A stretch of DNA of 64,000 nt from an uncultured Sphingomonas sp. (GCF_946477935.1 NZ_CAMLAC010000001.1:1-64000), one strand, 5' to 3'. Counted from the first letter of the stretch, positions 1 through 9,387 are shown. The notes: a model not told the origin generated them from the letters alone. A program made the numbers and translations.

Positions 1-222
1 ATCGCTGGCCCAAATCCTTAGCGTAGGATTCCGCCCCCTCCCGCAAACGCCCCCTACGATTGAGAAGCGCGGCGGAATCTCTTAGATTGATCGCTGGAGG
101 CTTTGTTCGCGGAGACGCGCACATTGCCTTCTTTTCGTTTTAGGAAGCGCTGCCCTAAGCGACAGAAGCCAGAGCTTTGACAATGCGGCATTCCGCGATG
201 GAGCCGACCATGTATCTTGATC

Positions 223-972
223 CTATCGGTGCAGACACGCGATGATGGCGGTCACGACGGCGGTGGTTTCCGCGACGTCGCGCACCCTCACTGTGTCGAG
301 GCCGATTTCAGCAGCGGGATAGTCATTCCCACCGGGGAATATCGCATCCCCAATGAACAGCATCCCGTCGAGCGGGACACCGCTCTCGGCACTCAGGCGC
401 TTCAGGCCATAGCCCTTGTCGATCCCTGCTCTGGTCACGTCGATCGATGTCGTGCCACCGAGATTGATCGAGAGCTCCGGCAGCTTCGCGCGCAACGTGG
501 CCTGCAACGCGGTCCTCTTCTTTCGGTCAGGATCCCACGCTTCCTTTTCCTTCAGCGGCGCTGCCTGCCCCAGGCCCGAAAAGGTGATCTGGCTGCCCCG
601 GTCCTCGATCCGTTCGCCCCAGATACGTTCGTCGGCGAGACCGGCATCGGTCAGCGCCTGATCGAAGGCCGTGCGGATCTTCGCCTTCTCCGCGTCGTCG
701 AACAGTTCGGCATAGACCGCGCGCCAAGCGCCATTGATGAACCGATAGAGTTTCGTGCCTGTGGTCGGCATCAACCAGAGACGGTCGAGCGCGACGCCGG
801 CAGGAAGGCGCGAGGCGATCTGCTTTTCGAACTGCGGCCAGTCCCCGCCCGAGATCACCGCCACATCCGTGATGGCGAGCAATCGGGCGAGGATTGCGGC
901 CATATCCTCCGATAACGGCCGCTTGCTCTCGGCAAGCGTGCCGTCGAGGTCGAAGGCGATCAGCCACTTCAT
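223..972 (-). CDS. HAD-IIB family phosphatase, phosphomannomutase-like
   Basis: A 249-residue HAD-superfamily protein. The N-terminal nucleophile motif is FDLDGT (residues 7-12), ISGG is a plausible motif II, and GDAIFPGGND near residue 210 is the acidic motif IV. The stretch GGTTSIDVTRAGIDKGYG resembles the cap and core of HAD-IIB phosphomannomutase or sugar-phosphatase proteins. The predicted role is cytoplasmic phosphate-ester hydrolysis or phosphotransfer; the substrate cannot be read from sequence. Its ATG overlaps the stop of the upstream ATPase (ATGA), making it the last gene of the long metal-efflux operon. Why a sugar-phosphate-type HAD sits there is unclear. Confidence 0.8.
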   Translation of the reverse strand: MKWLIAFDLDGTLAESKRPLSEDMAAILARLLAITDVAVISGGDWPQFEKQIASRLPAGVALDRLWLMPTTGTKLYRFINGAWRAVYAELFDDAEKAKIRTAFDQALTDAGLADERIWGERIEDRGSQITFSGLGQAAPLKEKEAWDPDRKKRTALQATLRAKLPELSINLGGTTSIDVTRAGIDKGYGLKRLSAESGVPLDGMLFIGDAIFPGGNDYPAAEIGLDTVRVRDVAETTAVVTAIIACLHR

Positions 973-3470
973 GCCGCCTTCCCTGCCGGATCGCGGTAGG
1001 CGAGCAGCCTGAGCGCATTGATGACGACGAGCAGCGTCGATCCCTCATGAACCGCCACCGCTGGCCCAATGCCGAGGCCGAGGATGGTAGCAGGCACCAG
1101 GAAGGCGACGACACCCAGGCTGACGAAGACGTTCTGCCGGATGATTCCACGGGTATGGCGGCTAAGACCGACTGCGAATGGCAGGTGCGCCAGATCGTCG
1201 GCCATCAGCGCCACGTCGGCTGTCTCCAGCGCAACGTCCGACCCCGCCGCGCCCATCGCGATGCCGACCGTGGCGCTTGCCATCGCCGGCGCATCGTTCA
1301 CGCCGTCGCCCACCATCGCGACCTTGTCTTCGCCGGCGAGCTTCTTGATCGCGGCAACCTTGTCTTCGGGCATGAGGTCGCCCCACGCTTCGTCGATCCC
1401 GACTTCGTCGGCGATCGCTTCGGCGACTTTCTGGTGATCGCCGGAGATCATTATCATCCGCGACACGCCCATCTCGTGCAGCCGACGCAACGCGGTCTTG
1501 GCAGCTTCGCGAGGCGTGTCCATCAGGCCGATCGCGCCCAGGTCGCGGTCCCCCTTGCGGACCACCATTGTCGTGCGGCCGTTCTCGCGCAGCTTCGCGA
1601 TTGCGTCCTGCGCGCCCTGCCCCAGCGCCGGAATGCCCTCACTTCCGAACATCTCGGCCTTGCCGATCCACACCGTCTCGCCATCCACGCTCGCGGTGAC
1701 GCCCCGACCGGTCAGGCTCTTGAGGTCGCCGGCAGTCGGCACGGCACGATCGTTCAGACGTTCGCGGCCGTCCTTGACGATCGCTTGGGCCAGGGGATGG
1801 TCGCTCAACGCTTCGACGGCGACAGCCAGCGCCAGCAACTCGCCTTCATCGGCGCCATCGACGGGCACGACATCAGTGATGCGCGGACGACCTTCGGTCA
1901 GCGTGCCCGTCTTGTCGAAAGCGATCGCTTTGAGCGACCCGAGGTTTTCGAGCGGTGCACCGCCCTTCACGAGCACGCCGCCCCGCGCTGCACGGGCAAC
2001 GCCCGACAGGACCGCGCTCGGCGTTGCGATCGCGAGCGCGCACGGGCTTGCCGCCACCAGCACCGCCATCGCGCGATAGAAGCTGTCGCGGAACGGCTCG
2101 TCGACGACCACCCATGCGAACAGCAGGAGCACTGACAGGACCAGGACGGCGGGCACGAAGATCCGTTCGAACCGGTCGGTGAAGCGCTGCGTCGGCGACT
2201 TCTGCGTCTCCGCTTCGCTCACCATCTTCACGACCTTGGCAAGCGCGCTTTCATTGGAACGGCGTGTCACCTCGATCTCGATCGCGCCGCCGCCGTTGAT
2301 CGTACCAGCAAAAACCCGGCTTTCCGCGTCGACTGCATCGGGCTTGGCGCGTGCCGCTGCGGCATCTGCGACCGGCACCTTGTCGACCGGGATGCTTTCA
2401 CCCGTGACCGGGGCCTGGTTGATCGCGCTGGTGCCCTTGATGACGAAGCCGTCGGCAGGCAGGCGCTCGTTCGGGCGGACGATGGCAATGTCCCCGACGA
2501 CCATCTGCTCGACCGGGATTTCGCTGGTCTGCCCGCCGCGTCGCACGGTCGCGGTTTCGGGCGCGAGCTTCGCCAGCGCCTCGATCGCCTTCTTGGCGCG
2601 GCCCATTGCATAATGCTCAAGCGCATGGCCGAGGCTGAACAGGAACAGCAGCAGCGCACCTTCGGCCCATGCGCCCAGCGCAGCGGCGCCGGCCGCAGCG
2701 ACCAACATCAGCGTGTCGATCTCGAACTTCTTCATCCGGAGGTTGTCGATCGCCTCGCGCAGCGTGAAGAATCCGCCGAAGAAATAGGCTGCGATATAGC
2801 AGGCGGTCGGCAGCCATTCGGGCGCGCCAGCGACCAGCCTCTCGATCGCGTAGCCGATCCCCAGCAGCGCGCCACAGGCGAGCGCGAAGATCAGCTCGGT
2901 ATTGGGGCCGAGAAATTCGGCGTGGCTATGGTCGTGGCCATCGCCGGGGCCGTGCTTCTCTTCGCCCGCGCCGTGGCCCCCGGGGCCGTGGTCGTGGCCG
3001 GCATGTTCATCGGCAGCGACCCGCTTGCCCACCCTCACCTTCAGCTTGCGAAGCGCAGCGCGCACCTCCTCTTCGGTGGTTTCGCGGCGATCATATTCGA
3101 CCCGGACAGACCCGCTGGTGCTGGCGCTTGCCTGGACCACGCCGGGCAAGGCGCACAGCGCATCGCTGACCGTGCGCGCCCGACGTTCGTGGTTGATCCC
3201 CGTCACCTGCCAGATCGCATGGCCGTAGCGCTCGGTGATTTCGGCACCTGCGGCGCGCACCATTTCGCGCAACCGTGGCAGCGGCAGCTTGGCGGCATCG
3301 AAATGGATGCACAGCGCCGCTGGCGTGTTGCCGTCGAGACAGATCACATGCGCCCGCTCGACACCTTCGCGCTTTGACAGGGTTGATACGAGACGGTCCA
3401 GGCAGGCATCGGCCGCGTCAGGAAGGTCCGGCAACAACACTGGAATGTCGAGTTCGAGCTTGTCGTTCAT
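969..3470 (-). CDS. P1B-4-type heavy-metal transporting ATPase with His-rich N-terminus
   Basis: A cation-pumping P-type ATPase of 833 residues that exports divalent metal across the inner membrane. DKTGT is the phosphorylation motif, TGES lies in the actuator domain and GDGVNDAP in the hinge. The membrane motif is SPC rather than CPC, and HEGST occurs near the C-terminus; both mark the P1B-4 (Zn/Co/Cd) class. The cytosolic N-terminus has an HMA-like region followed by a His/Asp/Gly-rich stretch at about residues 155-185. The ORF track extends it to 4028, but that part is a shadow of the CDF gene. ATG at 3470 overlaps the CDF stop as ATGA, which fixes the start. Confidence 0.93.
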   Translation of the reverse strand: MNDKLELDIPVLLPDLPDAADACLDRLVSTLSKREGVERAHVICLDGNTPAALCIHFDAAKLPLPRLREMVRAAGAEITERYGHAIWQVTGINHERRARTVSDALCALPGVVQASASTSGSVRVEYDRRETTEEEVRAALRKLKVRVGKRVAADEHAGHDHGPGGHGAGEEKHGPGDGHDHSHAEFLGPNTELIFALACGALLGIGYAIERLVAGAPEWLPTACYIAAYFFGGFFTLREAIDNLRMKKFEIDTLMLVAAAGAAALGAWAEGALLLFLFSLGHALEHYAMGRAKKAIEALAKLAPETATVRRGGQTSEIPVEQMVVGDIAIVRPNERLPADGFVIKGTSAINQAPVTGESIPVDKVPVADAAAARAKPDAVDAESRVFAGTINGGGAIEIEVTRRSNESALAKVVKMVSEAETQKSPTQRFTDRFERIFVPAVLVLSVLLLFAWVVVDEPFRDSFYRAMAVLVAASPCALAIATPSAVLSGVARAARGGVLVKGGAPLENLGSLKAIAFDKTGTLTEGRPRITDVVPVDGADEGELLALAVAVEALSDHPLAQAIVKDGRERLNDRAVPTAGDLKSLTGRGVTASVDGETVWIGKAEMFGSEGIPALGQGAQDAIAKLRENGRTTMVVRKGDRDLGAIGLMDTPREAAKTALRRLHEMGVSRMIMISGDHQKVAEAIADEVGIDEAWGDLMPEDKVAAIKKLAGEDKVAMVGDGVNDAPAMASATVGIAMGAAGSDVALETADVALMADDLAHLPFAVGLSRHTRGIIRQNVFVSLGVVAFLVPATILGLGIGPAVAVHEGSTLLVVINALRLLAYRDPAGKAA

Positions 3471-4075
3471 GACGACCTCCTTTCGCTTTTCTTGGTTTCG
3501 GCGCGCGCGTCGCGCAGGATTTCGACACCGCCCTTGATGGCGATGATGGCGGTGGCGAAGCCGACCAGCAGGTCCGGCCAATTGGTACCCAACCACAGCA
3601 CCAGCACGCCGGCGATCAGGATGCCGCCGTTGGAAATGAAGTCGTTGAAGCTGAAGGTGGTTGCGGCCCGGAGATTGACGTCCGGATCCTTGAGGCGCTG
3701 GAGCAGCCGCAGGCAGAGGTAATTCACGACGCCGGCGATCGCGGACATGACCATCATGGTAGGTCCGATGGGCTCGCTGCCCTGCACGTAGCGCCGTCCG
3801 ACATCGATCAAGATGCCGCCCGCGAAGATCAGCAGCATGACGCCCGAAGCGACCGCGGCGCGTGTCTTCCATGTCTGGCCCCGGGTGAGCGCCACAAGGC
3901 TCAGCGCATACACAGCCGTATCGGACAGGTTGTCGACGCCGTTGGCGATCAGCGCGCTCGAGTCCGCGAAGAAGCCGGAAACGAAGAAGCCCGCAGCGAT
4001 CGCCGCGTTCAGCAGCAGGACGATCCACAGTGTGCGGCGCTCCTGCCCGCCATTGTTGTCGTTGCCCGGGATCAT
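3467..4075 (-). CDS. Cation diffusion facilitator family transporter
   Basis: A 202-residue membrane protein of the CDF family (proton-driven Zn/Co/Cd export). The hydrophobic segments carry the family pattern: NAAIAAGFFVSGFFADSSAL in TM1-2, then ANGVDNLSDT, where the paired Asp residues are the usual transport-site ligands. A second polar motif, SFNDFISNGG, lies in TM5. It is short because it lacks the long C-terminal cytosolic domain of CzcD/YiiP, like the small CDF-like exporters found near czc clusters. It overlaps ATGA with both neighbours (ZIP gene before, ATPase after), so the three transporters are probably translationally coupled. Confidence 0.85.
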   Translation of the reverse strand: MIPGNDNNGGQERRTLWIVLLLNAAIAAGFFVSGFFADSSALIANGVDNLSDTAVYALSLVALTRGQTWKTRAAVASGVMLLIFAGGILIDVGRRYVQGSEPIGPTMMVMSAIAGVVNYLCLRLLQRLKDPDVNLRAATTFSFNDFISNGGILIAGVLVLWLGTNWPDLLVGFATAIIAIKGGVEILRDARAETKKSERRSS

Positions 4076-4758
4076 CCCATCATCTCCTCAAGTGTCAGCA
4101 GGGCCAGGAAGCCGACGAAAAACATCGAGCTGATGAGCGGGGTGTCGGGTTTCTCGTGCGCCTCGACCAGCAACTCCTCCGTGACGAGGTAGAGCAGCGC
4201 CATCAGCCCGAAGCTGAGGAAGCCGGCGATCATCACCGGCGACAGCGCGGCGACCGGCACGGCAGCGAGCGCGCCGATCGGCAGCAGCAGGGCCAATGCC
4301 GAGACGATCACGATGATGCGCAAGCGCGAGCGATAGGTTTCCGCCAGCTCGTCGGTCAGCGTCAGTCCCAGAAATAACACTTCCAGAGTGAGCGCGATCG
4401 TCAGCAGGAGACCTGCCTTCTCGCCCGCCACGAAAGCGAGGCCGAGCACCAGGCCGTCGACCAGAATGTCGATGCCGATCGCGGCGAGTAGCGCCATCGG
4501 CCCCTTGAAGCGGGCCTCAAGAGCCTTGAGCCCCAGCATGGTCGCGACGCCCGCCGCCCCGCCGATCAACGTCGCGCTGGGCGATGCCTCATGCTTGACC
4601 TGCGGCAGGATTTCGGTCGCTGCCGCCGCGAACACGACGCCGGCAGCGAGATGCTGTAGGCCCGCCACGAGGCCAGGTTTCAACTTGGTGCGGCTCGCGA
4701 CAATCGCGCCGAGCACGACCGCCAGCACAGGCGCAAGCGTATAGAGCAGTGCCTGCAT
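4072..4758 (-). CDS. ZIP family metal permease
   Basis: A 228-residue, strongly hydrophobic protein of the ZIP (ZupT-like) family, which normally moves Zn and other divalent cations into the cytoplasm. Visible family features are LAAGVVFAAAATEILPQV (TM4-like, with the acidic ligand) and a second conserved membrane stretch near VDGLVLGLAF. The region between TM3 and TM4 is short and lacks a long His loop. It lies 3 bp downstream of the first MliC-like lipoprotein gene and overlaps the CDF gene. An uptake permease inside an efflux operon is unusual and may serve metal balance or work in reverse; this is inference. Confidence 0.82.
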   Translation of the reverse strand: MQALLYTLAPVLAVVLGAIVASRTKLKPGLVAGLQHLAAGVVFAAAATEILPQVKHEASPSATLIGGAAGVATMLGLKALEARFKGPMALLAAIGIDILVDGLVLGLAFVAGEKAGLLLTIALTLEVLFLGLTLTDELAETYRSRLRIIVIVSALALLLPIGALAAVPVAALSPVMIAGFLSFGLMALLYLVTEELLVEAHEKPDTPLISSMFFVGFLALLTLEEMMG

Positions 4759-4761
4759 TTC

Positions 4762-5226
4762 CTAGGACTCCTCCGGGGTTCGGTGGCAGACGCGGATCTT
4801 CCCGCGTCGCGTGAACGCGATCGATCCGCCCGCCACGACAGCCCGCGAATGGTCGCCGCGAAACTCGTCACCGGTTCGCTGCGCGCGCAGGATCTCGGTC
4901 CTGCCCTTCGGCAGCCAGGTGACGGCCATTTTCAAGCCGTCATCGATGAAGTCGACATCGGCGCGTGTGCCGTCGTCGCAGTACATGATGCGCTGCGCGA
5001 TTAGTTTCGACGTCAGATGCTTTTCATGCGCCGGCTCGGTAGGCTGGGTCGGCGCTGGATTACACGCCCCTATAACCGCCCCGGAGACGAGAACGACGCC
5101 GAGGCGCGCGATCGCCAGACCGGCCCGATTCAGGCCGCACAAGGTTGTCACATTTGAAATCGACGTGTCAGACATCGGTCTCTTCCGACGAAGCGCCCTG
5201 TGGCGTTCGAAGGCAGGGCAGTTCAT
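4762..5226 (-). CDS. Lipoprotein with MliC-like (lysozyme inhibitor fold) domain
   Basis: A small exported protein. A hydrophobic segment ends in the lipobox VIGAC, so it is probably lipidated at that Cys and anchored in the envelope. The mature part has the pattern of MliC-type domains: YCDDGTRADVDF, a central basic strand, and a final Cys in IRVCHR able to pair with the first. ATG 5226 overlaps the upstream stop as ATGA, the pattern of this operon; an internal ATG at 5175 (MSDTSISN), preceded by GGAAGAG, would give a tidier signal peptide. Binding of lysozyme is not implied; the fold may sense or bind other ligands. Confidence 0.65.
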   Translation of the reverse strand: MNCPAFERHRALRRKRPMSDTSISNVTTLCGLNRAGLAIARLGVVLVSGAVIGACNPAPTQPTEPAHEKHLTSKLIAQRIMYCDDGTRADVDFIDDGLKMAVTWLPKGRTEILRAQRTGDEFRGDHSRAVVAGGSIAFTRRGKIRVCHRTPEES

Positions 5227-5600
5227 CGCGTGCCTTCCCGCTCGCAGATCCGGGTACGGCCATCGCCTTCCACGATGGTGAGCTGCGACCCCTTGAAGGT
5301 CGCGGTGGCTGTTTCGCCGACATATTGCAGGCCCTGCGCTGGCGCGGTCAGCATCATCGGCGGTCCCCCGTTGGAGCGCCGCAAATCGATCTGCAGGCCG
5401 TTGTCCTTGTAATCGACGAACAGCGGTTCCCCGTCGGAACAGCGATATCTATGCCGCCCCATTTCCCCGGTCGCCACGGCGCTGTCGGACGAATGGATCT
5501 GCTGCTCCGTTGGCGGGGCTGGCGGCTTTCTTTCCGAGCACGCCGCGAGCCCGACAACGAGGATGACGGCGGGCAGCACCCGCTTACAGTGCATCATCAT
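5223..5600 (-). CDS. Lipoprotein with MliC-like domain, second copy
   Basis: A 125-residue lipoprotein. The signal peptide ends in VGLAAC (lipobox), followed by a charged, Pro-rich linker. The mature domain reads YRCSDGEPLFVDYKDNG, then a Thr-rich strand, and closes with RTRICER, the same Cys-to-Cys layout as its downstream neighbour. The two look like diverged tandem paralogues. Both junctions are 4-nt ATGA overlaps (SRPBCC gene before, first lipoprotein after). The location within a czc-type operon suggests an envelope role during metal stress, but no metal-binding motif is evident. Confidence 0.68.
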   Translation of the reverse strand: MMMHCKRVLPAVILVVGLAACSERKPPAPPTEQQIHSSDSAVATGEMGRHRYRCSDGEPLFVDYKDNGLQIDLRRSNGGPPMMLTAPAQGLQYVGETATATFKGSQLTIVEGDGRTRICEREGTR

Positions 5601-6085
5601 CGCGCCTTCCTCCTGTAGCGGAAGGGGACGCGCTGACGATTGATAGCCCGGGCAGGCTGACCTACCCGCCAGCGGAGATAGGTTGCGAGGCGATCGTCAG
5701 ATTCGACCATCAGGGATCGCAGGCGGCGCAACATCATCGCCGCGAACGGCAGGGAGAGCGCCCCGCGCAGCGTGCAGCTATGCGTTAGCCTGGTGCCGCC
5801 ATCGTCCCCCGCCAGCTCGTACCGCTCTTCGAGCGTGAACAGATAGGGGATGCCGCAGGACCAAGCGAAGGCGTGCGGTTTATCGAATCGATCAATCCGT
5901 GCTGGCGTCCGAATTGGCCGGGTGATGCCCTGGATCGCAAAGGTGCATTCTGTGTCGCCGAGCCGGGACGGATCATCGAGAAATACGAGCGGACTCCACG
6001 CCCGGCGATGATCCGGATCGGTGAGTGCCGACCAGATGCGCAGTGGCCCGCCGTGAAGCATCGAGCTGGTTATGGTGCGAGGCAT
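5597..6085 (-). CDS. SRPBCC (START/polyketide cyclase-like) family protein
   Basis: Predicted soluble protein of about 162 residues with the helix-grip layout of SRPBCC proteins: an N-terminal strand followed by IWSALTDPDHRRAWSP, a hydrophobic-cavity middle section, and GGTRLTHSCTL near the C-terminal half. Members bind hydrophobic ligands or act as AHSA1-type stress proteins; the ligand here is unknown. ATG 6085 (MPRTITSS) is preferred over the upstream ATG at 6139, because the first 18 residues of the longer ORF look like non-coding sequence. It lies 53 bp after czcA and overlaps the next gene as ATGA. Confidence 0.7.
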   Translation of the reverse strand: MPRTITSSMLHGGPLRIWSALTDPDHRRAWSPLVFLDDPSRLGDTECTFAIQGITRPIRTPARIDRFDKPHAFAWSCGIPYLFTLEERYELAGDDGGTRLTHSCTLRGALSLPFAAMMLRRLRSLMVESDDRLATYLRWRVGQPARAINRQRVPFRYRRKAR

Positions 6086-6138
6086 ATCCCCATCTCCCAG
6101 AGATGGGCGGGGCGATCGCGGATCGCCCCGCCCATCCA

Positions 6139-9100
6139 TCAGGCCAAGTTGTTCACGAAGGTCTGACCGTGGTCGTCCCCTTCATGCTCCTCATTGTAGT
6201 GCTCGGGTTTCTCGATCACTTTCTGCCCGAACCGGGCATAGAGTGTCGGCAGCACGAACAGCGTAAGAAGCGTCGCCGAGATCAGACCGCCGATGACGAC
6301 CGTCGCCAAAGGCTTTTGAACCTCTGCGCCGGCGCCTTCGCCCAGCGCCATCGGCACGAAGCCGAGGCTGGCGACTAGCGCGGTCATGATGACGGGTCGC
6401 AGACGCTGCATCGCGCCAACATGCGCGGCTTCCTCGCGGCTCATCCCTGATCGGATCAGATCTTGGATCGAGCTGACCATGACGAGGCCGTTGAGGACCG
6501 CGATGCCCGAGAGGGCGATGAAGCCCACTGCCGCCGAGATCGAGAAGTCCATGCCCCGCAGGAACAGCAACAGGACGCCGCCCACCAGCGCGAAAGGCAC
6601 GCCGGTGAACACGATCGCGGCGTCGCGGACCGATCCCAACGCCCCGTAGAGGAGCAGCAGGATCAAGATGAAGCAAGCCGGAATGACCAGCTTCAGCCGT
6701 TCGCTTGCCGATTGGAGGTTCTCGAACTGGCCGCCCCATTCGAGATAGGTGCCGGCAGGCAGCCGGAGTTGGCTGCCGATCGCCGCCTGCGCATCCGCCA
6801 CGACGGATCCGACGTCGCGGCCACGCACGTTGGCTTGCACCACCACGCGCCGCTTGCCGTTCTCGCGGCTGATCTGGTTCGGACCATCGACCACCTTGAT
6901 CTCGGCGACGCTGGACAGCGGTACATAGCCGCCGCCTGCCACCGGCACCTGCACCTGTTGGAGCAGGCCGATGTCGGCACGCTGCGCCTCCGACAGGCGG
7001 ATCACCACGGGGAAGCGACGGTCGCCCTCGAAGATCTGGCCCGATGTTCGCCCGCCGATCGTCGCAGTCACGGTGTCCTGCACATCCTGAGCCGTAACGC
7101 CCAACCGCGCCATCGCGTCGCGGTTGACGCGAATGTCGAGCATGGGAAGACCGGTCGTCTGCTCCACCTTCACGTCCGCTGCGCCTTGCGTTCTGCGCAG
7201 CACCGCCGCGATTTGCTCGGCCGTCCGGTTCATCTGGTTGAAGTCGTCCCCGAACACCTTCACCGCGATGTCGCCGCGCACGCCGGCGATCAGCTCGTTG
7301 AAGCGCATCTGGATGGGCTGGGTGATCTCGTAGGCATTTCCCGGAATCTTCGCGAGATTACCCTCGATCCGGCTGACCAGCTCCTCCTTGGGAAGCTCAG
7401 GATCCGGCCAATCCTTGCGCGGCTTCAGGATGACGAACATGTCGGTCGCGTTCGGCGGCATCGGGTCGGCCGCCAGCTCGGCGGTGCCCGTCTTGGAATA
7501 GACGAATTGCACCTCCGGCTGCTTCGACATCATCCGCTCGATCGGCACCTGCATCGCCTGGCTCTGCTGGACCGACGTTGCCGGAATGCGGAGCGACTGG
7601 ATCAGCAAATCGCCTTCGTCGAGCTGCGGCAGGAACACCGAGCCGAGCGTAGTGAAAGCAAGCGCCGCCACCACAAGGCTTCCCACACCCGCACCGATCG
7701 TCAGCGTCGGGCGCTTCATGGCCCGGTCGAGACCGGGTTCGTAGCGCTTCTTCAGCCACGTGATGATGCGGCCGTCCTTCTCCTCGACCTTCTTCGACAG
7801 CCAGATCGCAATCATCGCCGGCACGAAGGTGAGAGAGAGGATGAAGGCGAAGGCGAGCGCGATGATGACGGTCAGCGCCATCGGTCCGAACGTTTTACCC
7901 TCCACGCCGGTCAGCGTGAGCAGCGGTACGTAGACGAGGATGATGATTGCCTGCCCGTACACAGAGGGACGGATCATCTCACGCGCAGCGGCTGCCACGG
8001 TCGCGAGCCGTTCCTTGACGCTGAGCAATCGGCCTTCATGATGCTGTTGCTCGGCAAGCCGGCGCAGCGCGTTTTCGACAATGATGACGGCGCCGTCGAC
8101 GATCAGACCGAAGTCCAAAGCCCCAAGGCTCATCAGATTGGCCGAGACCCCAGCGCGCAGCATACCAAAGCCTGTCAGCATCATGGTGATCGGGATGACC
8201 AACGCCGCGATCAGGGCCGCACGGAAGTTGCCGAGCAGCAGGAAGAGCACGACGATGACCAGCACCGCGCCTTCGGACAGGTTTTTCGCGACCGTCTTGA
8301 TCGTCGAATTGACCAGCTCGGTGCGGTTCAGCACCGGCTGAATTACGACGTCAGGAGGCAGCGAAGCGTTGATCGTCTTCAGTTTCTCAGCGACCGCGGT
8401 CGACACGATGCGGCTGTTCTCGCCGATCCGCATGATCGCCGTGCCGACGACGACTTCGGTACCGTTCTCCGATGCCGAACCCATGCGGATCGCCTGACCC
8501 GTCTTCACAGTCGCAACTTGTTCGACCGTGATCGGCACGCCGTTACGTGTCGCGATCACGGTCCTGGCCAACTCGCTGGCATTGCGAACGAGCGCATCCG
8601 AGCGAACAGCCAGACCTTCGCCATTGCGATTGACGAAGCCACCGCCGACGCTGGTGTTATTGCGCTCCAGCGCATTTCCCAGGTCCGTCAGCGTGATGCC
8701 GAGCGAGGCCAGCTTCTGCACGTCGGGCACGACGAGGAACTGCTTGGCGTAACCGCCAATCGAGTCGACACCGGCGAGGCCCGGTGTGGTCTTCAGAAGC
8801 GGCGTCACGATCCAGTCCTGCGCGGTGCGCAGGTAGGTCGCCTTGTCCTCTTCGGTCGTCAGTCGCTCGCCCTCTGGCGTGATGTAGCTGCCATCGGGCT
8901 GTTGGCCCGGTTCACCGGGCTTGTGCTTGTCGTCCTCGCGATGATCGAGACGAACGGTGTACATGTACACCTCGCCCAGGCCTGTCGCGATCGGACCCAT
9001 TTCAGGGTTCACGCCGTCGGGCAGATTCTCTTGCACGCCCCGCAGACGCTCGCCCACCTGCTGGCGGGCGAAATAGATGTCCGTCGCGTCCGAAAAGACC

Positions 9101-9384
9101 GCCGTGATCTGCGCGAAGCCGTTGCGGCTCAACGAGCGCGTATATTCCAGGCCGGGGGTGCCGGCGAGCGCGGTTTCGATTGGAAACGACACCTGCTTCT
9201 CGACCAGCTCGGGCGAGAGGGCAGGCGCGCGGACGTTGATCTGGACCTGATTGTTGGTGATGTCCGGCACCGCGTCGATCGGTAGCCGGTAGAGGGAAAA
9301 GGCGCCGATGGCGGCGACGATGACGGTGAGGAGCAGGACTAGCCAGCGCTTCTCGACCGCCCAGGTTACGATACGGGCGATCAT
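6139..9384 (-). CDS. czcA: CzcA-type RND heavy-metal efflux pump (HME-RND)
   Basis: Inner-membrane RND pump of 1081 residues, the usual size for HME-RND proteins. It uses the proton gradient to expel divalent cations through a tripartite complex. The N-terminus has the family's first TM helix and VPDITNNQVQI. The TM4 proton-relay region reads LGALDFGLIVDGAVIIVEN, the DFG-VDGAV-EN signature of the Zn/Co/Cd subgroup rather than Cu/Ag. A hydrophilic insertion at about residues 150-185 (charged, Lys/Asp/Glu-rich) lies in the first periplasmic loop. The membrane-fusion gene ends 3 bp before it and the TolC-like gene precedes that, giving the order czcC-czcB-czcA. Confidence 0.93.
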   Translation of the reverse strand: MIARIVTWAVEKRWLVLLLTVIVAAIGAFSLYRLPIDAVPDITNNQVQINVRAPALSPELVEKQVSFPIETALAGTPGLEYTRSLSRNGFAQITAVFSDATDIYFARQQVGERLRGVQENLPDGVNPEMGPIATGLGEVYMYTVRLDHREDDKHKPGEPGQQPDGSYITPEGERLTTEEDKATYLRTAQDWIVTPLLKTTPGLAGVDSIGGYAKQFLVVPDVQKLASLGITLTDLGNALERNNTSVGGGFVNRNGEGLAVRSDALVRNASELARTVIATRNGVPITVEQVATVKTGQAIRMGSASENGTEVVVGTAIMRIGENSRIVSTAVAEKLKTINASLPPDVVIQPVLNRTELVNSTIKTVAKNLSEGAVLVIVVLFLLLGNFRAALIAALVIPITMMLTGFGMLRAGVSANLMSLGALDFGLIVDGAVIIVENALRRLAEQQHHEGRLLSVKERLATVAAAAREMIRPSVYGQAIIILVYVPLLTLTGVEGKTFGPMALTVIIALAFAFILSLTFVPAMIAIWLSKKVEEKDGRIITWLKKRYEPGLDRAMKRPTLTIGAGVGSLVVAALAFTTLGSVFLPQLDEGDLLIQSLRIPATSVQQSQAMQVPIERMMSKQPEVQFVYSKTGTAELAADPMPPNATDMFVILKPRKDWPDPELPKEELVSRIEGNLAKIPGNAYEITQPIQMRFNELIAGVRGDIAVKVFGDDFNQMNRTAEQIAAVLRRTQGAADVKVEQTTGLPMLDIRVNRDAMARLGVTAQDVQDTVTATIGGRTSGQIFEGDRRFPVVIRLSEAQRADIGLLQQVQVPVAGGGYVPLSSVAEIKVVDGPNQISRENGKRRVVVQANVRGRDVGSVVADAQAAIGSQLRLPAGTYLEWGGQFENLQSASERLKLVIPACFILILLLLYGALGSVRDAAIVFTGVPFALVGGVLLLFLRGMDFSISAAVGFIALSGIAVLNGLVMVSSIQDLIRSGMSREEAAHVGAMQRLRPVIMTALVASLGFVPMALGEGAGAEVQKPLATVVIGGLISATLLTLFVLPTLYARFGQKVIEKPEHYNEEHEGDDHGQTFVNNLA

Positions 9385-9387
9385 GGC

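Noticed and set aside
27-79. GATTCCGCC ... GGCGGAATC inverted repeat at the window start
   Set aside because: Nine-base arms with a 35-nt gap; no gene or terminator context and could be chance. The stretch 1-222 holds nothing else I can support.
969-4028. 1019-residue reading of the P-type ATPase
   Set aside because: The first 186 residues are an out-of-frame reading of the CDF gene; ATG 3470 with ATGA overlap is the supported start.
6463-9285. 940-residue plus-strand ORF opposite czcA
   Set aside because: Arg/His/Asp-rich composition typical of antisense frames of GC-rich genes; no domain or signal; the minus-strand CzcA fully explains the region.
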